This document shows, piece by piece, positions 36,259-44,714 of a stretch of DNA of 64,000 bases. Made by a program: the position numbers and the translations under genes. The notes under the pieces were generated by a model. The model made no database searches. It was not told where the DNA came from and was given only the letters and a program-made list of their open reading frames with translations. Source of the DNA: Yoonia litorea (GTDB taxonomy: Bacteria > Pseudomonadota > Alphaproteobacteria > Rhodobacterales > Rhodobacteraceae); assembly GCF_900114675.1 (NCBI RefSeq), contig NZ_FOZM01000002.1:124001-188000 (forward strand), read 5' to 3'. Within the stretch, counting starts at the first letter, position 1. The number at the start of each line of letters is the position of its first letter.

Positions 36259-37269
36259 TCAGCAGTCCATCGTCAGATCGTCTGTGCGATAGGTCTGCAA
36301 ACCTGCGCTGATGTCGGCAAAATCGTCTCGATCAAAGTAGTGCTGCAGCCTCTTACGCGTCTCAAAGACATCACCTGCGAGATCGCGCAACACTCTGAAC
36401 CTTTTCCGCTCTTCAACTGGCTGGCGAAAGCCCCGCCGATGTGCATCTATTTCATCATGCAGACTATTTTCCCGCAAAAACAACTGCATCTTGTACCAAT
36501 AGATTTCCTCCTGATGCGCCAGCGGATCGACCCATGGTTTGTTGCGGCCGATGAAGTGCACGATCCGCGGGTTGCGGGAGGCGATCAGTGGTTGATAGGG
36601 CAGGATTGCCTGCCAGTTCCAGCTTGGCGAAAGCTCGATCCAGTTACCGTCAACGACACGGTTGAGCGCTGACTGGTCGCCGAAGCGGCAGGTTTCCGGA
36701 TTTTCGGTCCAATAGGTTGCGGCACGCCGTCCAATTTCCTCTAACCGGAAAGCATCTGAATTGACGAGGAGCATGCCGGAATTGAAGTAGTTTCCACGCA
36801 CCTTTGCGGGCAGTGACCGATGATAGTCCCTGTGCTTGCCAATCGGTTTGCCTTGCCAGAGCGATACGTCCCTTACGGCGGCAAGAGGCCGGTCCGCCAT
36901 TTCAATCAGCGATAAATGGGCGACACTGCCCCATCTGGCAAAAATGTCAGAGTCAAAATAAACGACCCTTTCAAATTCCTCTGACAGTTGCTCCAAGGCG
37001 GCAAGCCTGAGGAAGTGTCCCGATGTCAGCGTTGGCAGCCCCGGTTCAGACCTGTTTCCGTCGACGGGTGCTGACTGTTTGATCAAAGTGACCCCTTGCG
37101 GCACCGCGCTACGGTATCGTTCATCAAAAGATGCGCTGTGAAAAAGGAAGAAGTGCACGTCAGGTCCGTCATTCAGTGCGATCAGCCTTCCCAACGCAAA
37201 GAGTGATTGCCAGATCATGTTGGCATCCGAGCACAGGCAAACCGCGAGCTGTTTTTTCGGTTTCATCAT
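36259..37269 (-). CDS. glycosyltransferase family 8-like protein
   Basis: A 336-residue cytoplasmic sugar transferase starting at tandem ATGs 37269/37266. The GT-A fold opens with LAVCLCSDANMIWQSLFALG. The metal-binding motif is VVYFDSDIF (Asp106-Ser-Asp108), the acceptor/donor region shows YFNSGMLLVNSDAF, and RIVHFIGRNKPW near residue 260 is the conserved C-terminal HxxGxxKPW of GT8 retaining transferases. It is divergent from the GT2/92-type fusion gene. Donor sugar and acceptor are unknown; the glycan locus context points to surface polysaccharide. Confidence 0.85.
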   Translation of the reverse strand: MMKPKKQLAVCLCSDANMIWQSLFALGRLIALNDGPDVHFFLFHSASFDERYRSAVPQGVTLIKQSAPVDGNRSEPGLPTLTSGHFLRLAALEQLSEEFERVVYFDSDIFARWGSVAHLSLIEMADRPLAAVRDVSLWQGKPIGKHRDYHRSLPAKVRGNYFNSGMLLVNSDAFRLEEIGRRAATYWTENPETCRFGDQSALNRVVDGNWIELSPSWNWQAILPYQPLIASRNPRIVHFIGRNKPWVDPLAHQEEIYWYKMQLFLRENSLHDEIDAHRRGFRQPVEERKRFRVLRDLAGDVFETRKRLQHYFDRDDFADISAGLQTYRTDDLTMDC

Positions 37270-37351
37270 GGTCAGTCCATCCGCCCCACTCTGCTGACGT
37301 ACGCTAATCCAAGCCAGGGACTGTATTCTTTGCCTTGGCTGGCATAATGAC

Positions 37352-39184
37352 GTGAACGCAAAAGCAGTAAACCCGATGCACCACCTCAAACCAAACAGTT
37401 CTCACGGCACAATTATGGCCGTATCGATGATGAAGGACGAAGCGCCTTTCCTGTTGGAGTGGTTTGCCCATCATCTGGCGGTCGGCTTTACAGATATTCT
37501 TGTCTACACGAACGACTGTACCGACGGCACGGTCGAGATGCTGATGCGCCTTGAAGAACTGGGGCTTGGGCACCATCGCCCAAACAGGGTCCCAGAGGGT
37601 GGCAAGCCGCAACCTTCAGCGATCAAACATGCGCAGGCTGAACCACTCGTCAGAGCGTCGGACTGGATGATCTTGCTGGATGCTGATGAGTTTCTGGCAG
37701 TCAAGCATCCCTCTGGCACAGTTGATGGCATGATCACAGATGCCGTGGCGCGGGATGCAAACGGCATTGTCATCACATGGCGCATATTCGGATCAGGAGG
37801 ACAGGTTGCATGGTCTCGTGCGCCTGTCACCGAACAGTACCTCCGCGCGGCTCCGGAACTCTGGAACAAGGGCTGGGGTGTCAAAACTCTTTTCAAATTT
37901 GATCCGACATATTGGAAGCTTGGAATACACCGGCCTTCAATCAAAAACAGATGGCTTGAGACGGAATTTCCCGAGACGGTGAAATGGCTCAATGGGTCTG
38001 GCGATCCGATGGAGGACTATTTCAAGTTTCGCGGTTGGCGCTCGATCAGGCGAACCCTTGGATACGACTGGGCGCAGATGAACCACTACGCGGTCAAGTC
38101 GGTCGATGCATACGCGGTCAGGAAGTTCCGGGGTAACGTCAACAACAAGAAAGACAAGTATAACGCCGACTATTGGGCACTTCAGGACCGCAACGAGGTC
38201 GAAGACAAAGCCATTTTGCGCCACGCTGCAATGCGACAGGCCATCATGGATGAATTGTTGACTGATCCCGTTCTGAACCGCCTGCACTTTGCCGCGCTTG
38301 ACGCGATTGAAGCGAAACTTGCAGCCTACAAAGCCACCGATGCTTATTGCCAATTGCGTGATGCCCTGATTGAGGCCAGCAATGTGCCTATCACTCAGGT
38401 CGTTGCGAAACCGCCTGTTGCACGCGACCCGGCAAAGATCGCCGCCTTGATGAGCCGCGTTGAACGAAATGTCGGAAACCAGCCGAAAACCGAGCGCCGC
38501 CAGCCCAATGTGGCAGGGTGGGGCGACGCGGCTGGCGATCATTACGTCCAAGGTGCGATAGAGGTTTCTGGAGACAACACAGTTGACTGGGTGCCCAATC
38601 ATGAAATTGCACTGCCTACCGACCCGCGCATCTTTCATCCTGATAGCCTCAACAGCGTTCTGACAGGTCGGTTCGACCGACGTCATGCGCGCAATATCGG
38701 CAGCTATCTTGTCGGTATGAAAAGGCTCTTGGACATCGGGACTGGTGTCGGCTTCATTCCTCTCAAAGCGCTGCGCGAGACTGACGAGCTTGTCGTGATG
38801 GCGCAGGACTATCGCAAGGGGCTGATCAGAATTGCAAAAGATATCGCAGCGCGAAATGGGATGGCCAGTACAGCGCGGCTCAAGCTATCGGATGCTGATC
38901 TATTCCTTCCGGCAGATCGTGACGGTGCCGCGTCGGGATTGGCTGCCTACCTGCGGGACTTTAAACCGGACGCTTTGCGCCTGTCTCACGCGCCAGATCT
39001 GCCACCAGACGCTCTCGCGAAGGCTGACCTGGAATCCGTCCGGCGTGTGATCATACCATTCCACGACACGGCGACCGAGGATCGTTATCGCACAGACTAT
39101 GCGCCAATACTCAAGGATAACGGCTTTTTGGAAACCGAAGGGCGTGCAAGCGCTGGATCGCTGCAGTTCGATAAGTCAATCTAG
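37352..39184 (+). CDS. GT2/GT92-like glycosyltransferase fused to a methyltransferase-like domain
   Basis: A 610-residue two-domain protein. Residues 20-300 form a glycosyltransferase of the DUF23/GT92 or Glyco_tranf_2_4 type: AVSMMKDEAPFLLEWFAHHL, the metal-binding WMILLDADEFLAV (Asp110, Asp112) and a WKLGIHRPSIK segment. Residues 360-410 are a charged linker. The C-terminal part from about 450 shows a SAM-binding-like loop (RLLDIGTGVGFIPLKAL) and a Rossmann pattern, so it may be a methyltransferase or a non-catalytic relative. The start is a GTG at 37352; ATG 37376 is an alternative. It is likely to act on surface glycan. Confidence 0.8.
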   Translation: MNAKAVNPMHHLKPNSSHGTIMAVSMMKDEAPFLLEWFAHHLAVGFTDILVYTNDCTDGTVEMLMRLEELGLGHHRPNRVPEGGKPQPSAIKHAQAEPLVRASDWMILLDADEFLAVKHPSGTVDGMITDAVARDANGIVITWRIFGSGGQVAWSRAPVTEQYLRAAPELWNKGWGVKTLFKFDPTYWKLGIHRPSIKNRWLETEFPETVKWLNGSGDPMEDYFKFRGWRSIRRTLGYDWAQMNHYAVKSVDAYAVRKFRGNVNNKKDKYNADYWALQDRNEVEDKAILRHAAMRQAIMDELLTDPVLNRLHFAALDAIEAKLAAYKATDAYCQLRDALIEASNVPITQVVAKPPVARDPAKIAALMSRVERNVGNQPKTERRQPNVAGWGDAAGDHYVQGAIEVSGDNTVDWVPNHEIALPTDPRIFHPDSLNSVLTGRFDRRHARNIGSYLVGMKRLLDIGTGVGFIPLKALRETDELVVMAQDYRKGLIRIAKDIAARNGMASTARLKLSDADLFLPADRDGAASGLAAYLRDFKPDALRLSHAPDLPPDALAKADLESVRRVIIPFHDTATEDRYRTDYAPILKDNGFLETEGRASAGSLQFDKSI

Positions 39185-39263
39185 CCTTCAATAACTTGCG
39201 TTGCATCGCCCGTTGGTTTCAGATGTGCTTTGACTGAATAATCCACCAAAAACAGGGCAAGCT

Positions 39264-40751
39264 TTGGCAGAAGAACCAGACGACACAAAAGCAATAGCAG
39301 GCCATGGTGTGGTCGTTGTTTCGCGCAACGGCGATGTGATCCGCTATGACCCGACCGGGTTGGTCATGCGCCTTTCTGACAAGGTGATCGACGATATCGC
39401 ACTGCGCCTGGATCATCGCATTCCGCCTACGTCAGAACGGTCTGATAGCCAGAAACCTTCCAGCATCCGTGTCGATCCACATGAGCATCTGGAAGGCATC
39501 GACGCTTGGGAGGTGCGGCAAGACGGGGAGTGGCTATATTTTGCAGCCAACCTTCCAGGCGATCAAGGTGTTCGCGGGTTTCGCAGGCTCGGCGACGGCG
39601 GCGATATTCTAGGTGATGCACCGGGCCCGCTCGTCGGGATTCTTGGCCTCGGCGGTCCGCGCGCGGCCATCGCAACCCGTGAAGCCTCACATTATCCGCA
39701 GCATATCACGGCACCAGCAGACGACATCGGCGCAGTTGGACATGCAGGCGTCGAGGATGCCAAATCCGTCGATACGCTTGAACATCTGCGCGAGGTCACC
39801 CACGAGGCGCTGGTCGCAGAAACCTTCATTCGTTGGCAGCAGGAAAAATACGCGGCTTTTCCTGTTTTCATGACCCGGGTGGAAACCGACAGCTCAGCAA
39901 CATCCGCACAACTTGCCAACGGAAAGGCGTTTGAGAACTTTGTAGCCGCTGCCAGCAACCTTACTTTGGCCGCCAAACGCATGGGAAAAAAACCCAAGCT
40001 GATGTGCGTCCACCTGGACTACAGCCTAGAAGATACATCGGATGACGCGGTTGCTTACCGAGATGGGATGCTGTCGGTCATGGGTCGCGCTGAAGATGCG
40101 CTTTTCAAACTCGGGTTTGAAAATCCTGTTTTTGTCGCACGGATGGAAAGCGGAACGGCTGAAATCACACAAGCTGCGGCGATTGAGGGGCAGTGGGAAC
40201 TGGCTTGGAACCACGGGTCACATCGCTTTTTGTATTCTGCCCCGAGCTACATGTTTGCGCACGACAGATTTGAACGCGCAACGACGGACGCGCGCCGCGA
40301 GATGGCTGAAATGACGGCTGCAGCTATCGCTGATCCCGAAAACTGGCAATGCCCGACATTCTATCTGGCCGAACGAACGGGCGATCCCAAGGTGATTAAA
40401 GTCGTCGCACAGTCGATGACTGATCTTGTTGTTGATCAATACGATCCTTTCGATGCCGGGGCCGGTGGGGGTTTTCGCGTGCTGTATGCTGACAATCCCG
40501 TTGATGTGACGGACGTCAGCGTCGACCCAGATGACTCGAAGGCCTTGCATCTGCGACTTTCGGCGCGGCCAGAGGGTGAAGGTGTGCAAATCGCCTACGC
40601 GTTTGGTGCAGCACCCCGCGATGGCAGTTATCCGGCAAATTGTGGTGTTGTCAGGGATACCTGGCAGTTGGAAAGCAAGACAGGCCGCGTTCTGAACCGT
40701 TGGGCGCTTCCCTGTCTGTTACCGCTACAGCCGGGGGCCTCCGATGCTTAA
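39264..40751 (+). CDS. protein of unknown function, first gene of a sulfatase operon
   Basis: A 495-residue protein starting at a TTG with AGGG upstream; no signal peptide or membrane helix is visible. The first 150 residues are beta-rich. The middle (VFMTRVETDSSATSAQL, LMCVHLDYSLEDTS, QWELAWNHGSHRFLYSAPSY) has a pattern reminiscent of SGNH-type sialate O-acetylesterase folds. The C-terminus ends in a beta domain with VQIAYAFGAAPRDGSYPANC and VVRDTW. I do not see a convincing catalytic triad, so esterase activity is only a possibility. Its stop overlaps the next start by eight bases (ATGCTTAA). Confidence 0.6.
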   Translation: MAEEPDDTKAIAGHGVVVVSRNGDVIRYDPTGLVMRLSDKVIDDIALRLDHRIPPTSERSDSQKPSSIRVDPHEHLEGIDAWEVRQDGEWLYFAANLPGDQGVRGFRRLGDGGDILGDAPGPLVGILGLGGPRAAIATREASHYPQHITAPADDIGAVGHAGVEDAKSVDTLEHLREVTHEALVAETFIRWQQEKYAAFPVFMTRVETDSSATSAQLANGKAFENFVAAASNLTLAAKRMGKKPKLMCVHLDYSLEDTSDDAVAYRDGMLSVMGRAEDALFKLGFENPVFVARMESGTAEITQAAAIEGQWELAWNHGSHRFLYSAPSYMFAHDRFERATTDARREMAEMTAAAIADPENWQCPTFYLAERTGDPKVIKVVAQSMTDLVVDQYDPFDAGAGGGFRVLYADNPVDVTDVSVDPDDSKALHLRLSARPEGEGVQIAYAFGAAPRDGSYPANCGVVRDTWQLESKTGRVLNRWALPCLLPLQPGASDA

Positions 40752-41529
40752 GCTGGACCAATCCCTGCCGGATGGCGCCCTTTTGGGCGGTGCACGCGAG
40801 ACATTCGCCAGCCAGCTGCAACGTACGGGCGCAGTCTGGCTTCATGGAGACAGGGAAAGCTTCGAGGTTGATGACGAGACCGGTGCAATCCAGAAATGGC
40901 AGAGTATTGATGGCCACAAGACAGCGACACCCGCTGAGCCTAACGAGGGCAACGGGCGGCTCTTTAAGTCTGAAGCTCTGGTTGGGTTACAGTGCATCCC
41001 TGAAACCAATTGTGGACTTGTTGTCCCGAACATCACGGAAAACGCAGGCACCTTCTCAATGGCGGTTCTCTATCGGCCCGCACCGGATGGGCAATCAAAG
41101 ACGCTTGTGACCGTCAACACCGGCTATTCTGGTGGCAGCGACGCCGACAGCAATTATGTCTTTCTGTCTGACGCTGGCGATTTTTTCACTGCGAAAGATA
41201 CGCGTGGCGCTGTCGAAGTCTTGGCTCCTGTCACCTCTCCATCGGACCGTGTTCGCATGGCGATTGTTACCTTGTCCGGCAACACCTTGGCCGTTGCGGA
41301 AAATTTGTCAACGCCTGTCGTTGCTCATGGCGCTGATGCAGGTATGCGTACCGAGGCTGATCTCTTTATCGGATGCCGCAGCAATCGTAGCGGGCTCAAA
41401 AAAACTTTGGGTGGCGCGACAGTTCTTGATGTTCTGTTCTGGCCCAAACACGCGCTGTTGATTCCGCGGGGCGCTGAGGACGCAAAAGCCTATACAGACC
41501 TAAAACGCTATTTCCTTTGGGAGCACTGA
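40744..41529 (+). CDS. LamG/concanavalin-like jelly-roll domain protein
   Basis: A 261-residue protein translationally coupled to the preceding gene and four bases before the sulfatase. The sequence is beta-strand-rich. A stretch from about residue 95 (AGTFSMAVLYRPAP, KTLVTVNTGYSGGSDADSNY, DRVRMAIVTLSGNTLAVA, LFIGCRSNRSG) follows the strand order of LamG/concanavalin A-like lectin domains that bind glycans. It ends with LLIPRGAEDAKAYTDLKRYF, commonly seen at the end of such domains. There is no signal peptide. It may help bind or present a polysaccharide substrate. Confidence 0.62.
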   Translation: MLKLDQSLPDGALLGGARETFASQLQRTGAVWLHGDRESFEVDDETGAIQKWQSIDGHKTATPAEPNEGNGRLFKSEALVGLQCIPETNCGLVVPNITENAGTFSMAVLYRPAPDGQSKTLVTVNTGYSGGSDADSNYVFLSDAGDFFTAKDTRGAVEVLAPVTSPSDRVRMAIVTLSGNTLAVAENLSTPVVAHGADAGMRTEADLFIGCRSNRSGLKKTLGGATVLDVLFWPKHALLIPRGAEDAKAYTDLKRYFLWEH

Positions 41530-41533
41530 CGCC

Positions 41534-43834
41534 ATGGCCTTTACTGCCGAAAGCGTAAAGGGCGGGAATATCTGCGCCATTTGGGTGGATGACATGATTG
41601 ATGTCTTCACTTGGCGCGACACGTTCGGAATTACGATCCAGACCCCCAACCTTGATCGCTTCATGGCAGAAGGTGTGAGGTTCACGAACGCTTATGCGAC
41701 AGTGCCGCTTTGCGCACCATGCCGTGCTGAGCTTGCGACAGGCATATCGCCATTTCGCAGCGGTCTGGTCGATCTCAACCGGTTCTGGCGCGATATCTAC
41801 CCACCCGAGAAGGCTTGGGCCTACGACCTGAGACGGGCTGGCTTTTACAATTTCACGACCGGTAAAGTAGATGCCAACTACCGCCCTATGCCAGCAGAAT
41901 ACCAACGCATCCTGTTTCATGAAGACTGCCGCGCCGTCGACAATAGCAAACGTGAAAGGGTGCATGACTACCTTGGACGCGGGCCGGGCATTCGTGGTGT
42001 AAACCACCCCGATGACGACGGCTCACAGGACGACAAGTTCTATGACTTTCAGGTTGCTCAAAACGCGATTGATTTCCTCAAGCGTGTGGACCCGAACCGG
42101 CGGAACCTGATTCAACTCGGCTTTAAGCATCCGCACTACAACCTTGATTGCCCCGACAGGTTCTATCAGCAGTATGACGTGCGCGGCATCAAGTGGCCCA
42201 CGATTGCGGCGGAAGAAGATTACCACGGACCACAGCCGGGTTTTGCGGTTTACGAAGCAGCCTACATCGCCAATGGGCGCTGGACACCGGAAAAATCAGG
42301 GGACGAGGCTTGGCGACAAGTCGTCCGCGCCTACTTCGCCGCGATTTCTCATGTTGACCATGAAATCGGGCGTTTCCTTGATGCCTTGCGCGCCTCACCG
42401 ATCGCAGAGAATACCACTGTCGTATTTCTGTCTGACAACGGTTTCAATCTTGGCAATCACGATAGTTTTCACAAGATGAGCCAGTGGGACAGTGCAGCAC
42501 ATATTCCGCTCGGTATCTGGCACGCTGGCATGAATGGCGGGCAGGAGATCGCGCTTCCTGTATCGCTTCACAACATCCCCAAAACGATCATGCAGCTTGC
42601 CGATCTGCCGCCAAGGCCAGATTGGACAAGCGGTCAAAGCCTTCTGCCGTTGATCGACCCATCATTCGGACACTTTGACCGAAGCAAGTCCCCAGTCACA
42701 TGTGTTTTTGGCACGTTGTCGGTCAGGCCGTCGGTCGAAGGCTACGAGCATTTGCGCTATTTTCGGTATCCCAACGGCGAAGAACACGTCTACGACATCG
42801 TCAGCGATCCCGGCGAGACGACCAACCTCATCGAGAGTGCGCCTATGGATTTCCTGCGCAACGAACTCGTCAGTGGGGCACTTGAACTCGGTCTGGACCT
42901 GCGCGGGTTCGAAAACCCCGCCAAAGGCGTCAATGCGATGATGGCGGTTGACGGTAGTGTGGTTCTGGCAGGGGGTGGCGCTGACAACCACTATTGGGCC
43001 TATGGCAGCGACGCGGAAAAAATCAGTGAGGACAAGGACGGCGGGACAGACACGCTTTGGTACATGGCGGGTCCGGACGACTATGTCCTTCACTGTCCCG
43101 CCAATGTTGAGAAGATCCGCATCGCGACGGTGGTTTCACGCAAAGAATCCGACGGAAGCTCAGCCAAGACCATCCAGATTGTTGCCCACCCTGACAGTCC
43201 GATTGAATTTGAAACCTCAGAGCGTGTCACCGTCGACGTGAAGGGTTCAACCAAAGACGACATCATGTTCGGGCCTAAATACGGTGGCGCGACATTCTAT
43301 GGCGGCGCTGGCGACGATCAGTTGATTGCGAAAGCCACGATGGATAACGCGCGCCATTACTTTTACGGCGAAGCTGGCAACGACTATTTGTCTGGTGGAC
43401 CGGGCAACGACCTTCTGGATGGCGGAACCGGGGATGACGTTATCCATGGCAGACGCGGAAACAACAAACTCTATGGCGGTCACGGGAATGACCGTATTTA
43501 TGACGGTGACGGATCATCCTTTGTTGACACCGGTCCGGGCCAGAACCTGATTTCTCTGTCCCACGGTGACGACGTTGTTGTCGTGGGAACCGGTGTGAAT
43601 CAAATTGATCCCGGCAGTGGTGCTGTCACATTTCGGATTGGCTATGGCGGGATTACCATCATTCGCAGCTGGGCGCCGGAACAAATCTACGATCTGAGCG
43701 ACTGGCCAAAACGACCAAACGTGCAACTCTTCGAGAAGGGCCGCGTCCGCCTGCGCTGCGGTCTGTCCATCGTGGAAATCACCGGTGTGCGCGAGCCGGA
43801 TCATATCAAGGATCAACTGCTTCTAAGCACCTAA
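41534..43834 (+). CDS. sulfatase fused to RTX (hemolysin-type) calcium-binding repeats
   Basis: A 766-residue fusion. Residues 10-440 are an alkaline-phosphatase-fold sulfatase: WVDDM (metal Asp pair), the formylglycine motif CAPCR-AELATG at residues 60-64 (usual CxPSR with Ser replaced by Cys), KHPHYNLD, and LSDNGFNLGNHDSFHK with Asp301, Asn302 and Lys314. Residues about 585-660 carry GGxGxDxLxGG nonapeptides (GGAGDDQL, GGPGNDLLDGGTGDDVIHG, YGGHGNDRIY) that bind calcium. No N-terminal signal is present, so secretion by a type I system through the C-terminus is expected. It would remove sulfate from an extracellular glycan, or its own capsule. Confidence 0.87.
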   Translation: MAFTAESVKGGNICAIWVDDMIDVFTWRDTFGITIQTPNLDRFMAEGVRFTNAYATVPLCAPCRAELATGISPFRSGLVDLNRFWRDIYPPEKAWAYDLRRAGFYNFTTGKVDANYRPMPAEYQRILFHEDCRAVDNSKRERVHDYLGRGPGIRGVNHPDDDGSQDDKFYDFQVAQNAIDFLKRVDPNRRNLIQLGFKHPHYNLDCPDRFYQQYDVRGIKWPTIAAEEDYHGPQPGFAVYEAAYIANGRWTPEKSGDEAWRQVVRAYFAAISHVDHEIGRFLDALRASPIAENTTVVFLSDNGFNLGNHDSFHKMSQWDSAAHIPLGIWHAGMNGGQEIALPVSLHNIPKTIMQLADLPPRPDWTSGQSLLPLIDPSFGHFDRSKSPVTCVFGTLSVRPSVEGYEHLRYFRYPNGEEHVYDIVSDPGETTNLIESAPMDFLRNELVSGALELGLDLRGFENPAKGVNAMMAVDGSVVLAGGGADNHYWAYGSDAEKISEDKDGGTDTLWYMAGPDDYVLHCPANVEKIRIATVVSRKESDGSSAKTIQIVAHPDSPIEFETSERVTVDVKGSTKDDIMFGPKYGGATFYGGAGDDQLIAKATMDNARHYFYGEAGNDYLSGGPGNDLLDGGTGDDVIHGRRGNNKLYGGHGNDRIYDGDGSSFVDTGPGQNLISLSHGDDVVVVGTGVNQIDPGSGAVTFRIGYGGITIIRSWAPEQIYDLSDWPKRPNVQLFEKGRVRLRCGLSIVEITGVREPDHIKDQLLLST

Positions 43835-43904
43835 TCCCTTTGCACATTCCCCAGAAATGGGGATAGTCTCGCTAAATTATTCCCAACCGACCAAGGCAAA
43901 TGCG

Positions 43905-44714
43905 ATGCCCCTCGACCGCCGACCTGTCGCCTCTCTGTGGATCGGAGACCGGCTTCAATATCTCAACCAACTCTGCCTGAAATCGCATCTTCGACATGGG
44001 CATCCTGTCACGCTTTACTGCACAGACACGGTGACGAACGCGCCGGATGGTGTCGAGATCCGGCCCGCTTCCGAAATCATGGATGTTCCGATGGACATTG
44101 TTGAAGCGACGTCAGCTTCGTTTTTGTCCAACGTCTTTCGCTACAAAATGATCCAGAAGACAGGCGCCATCTGGATCGACTGCGACGCCTTCTGTCATAA
44201 GCCTTTCCCGGACGAATGGAAGTGGATCTATGCTGGACACGGCATGCGCGGGGCATTGAATTGTGGCGTGGTCGGCCTGCCAAGACAGTGTGAACTCATC
44301 GAACAGTTGATTGATTACTACGACAATCTTCCCGACTATCCCGCTTGGTGGAATGCCAACCAACGCAAGAAAATGGACCGCCAAAAGGGCAATGAGTCCC
44401 ACGCGGTCAAGATATACAAAACCGAACGCACCGCATTCGGACCACAGGCATTTACGCACTTCGCCAAGCAAACAGGTGATTTCGACAAGGCGATGACACC
44501 GGATGTTCTTTACCCGGTGCCATTCCAACTCAACGATATTTTTTATGACCCCCACGGGCGGGTTGAAGGCTGGTTCACGGACCAGACTGTGTCAGTCCAT
44601 CTTTATACCAACGGCACGAAACCTTGGTGGCGTAAGCACAAGCCTCTCAAAAACAGCTATGCGTGGCGTATGTGCAAGGAAGTCGGAATCGATCCCGGTG
44701 AGGCCTTGGGCTAG
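43905..44714 (+). CDS. glycosyltransferase with DXD motif (GT32/capsular type)
   Basis: A 269-residue transferase from the ATG at 43905 (MPLDRRPVASLWIGDRL). The SLWIGDRLQYLNQLCLKSHL opening, the SNVFRYKMIQKTGAIWIDCD block with metal-binding Asp92 and Asp94, and a later FGPQAFTHF and VHLYTN match GT32-like capsular transferases. It follows the sulfatase gene after 70 bases that contain only a small CCCC/GGGG hairpin. The stop codon shares a CTAG with the convergent hydrolase. Donor sugar unknown. Confidence 0.8.
   Translation: MPLDRRPVASLWIGDRLQYLNQLCLKSHLRHGHPVTLYCTDTVTNAPDGVEIRPASEIMDVPMDIVEATSASFLSNVFRYKMIQKTGAIWIDCDAFCHKPFPDEWKWIYAGHGMRGALNCGVVGLPRQCELIEQLIDYYDNLPDYPAWWNANQRKKMDRQKGNESHAVKIYKTERTAFGPQAFTHFAKQTGDFDKAMTPDVLYPVPFQLNDIFYDPHGRVEGWFTDQTVSVHLYTNGTKPWWRKHKPLKNSYAWRMCKEVGIDPGEALG

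Noticed and set aside
39264..40751. Calling the unknown operon protein a sialate O-acetylesterase
   Set aside because: The fold pattern is suggestive, but no convincing Ser-His-Asp arrangement could be seen, so the function was left open.
43848..43863. Hairpin TCCCC/GGGGA after the sulfatase as a terminator
   Set aside because: Only five base pairs with no T run; more likely chance, and the next gene is on the same strand.
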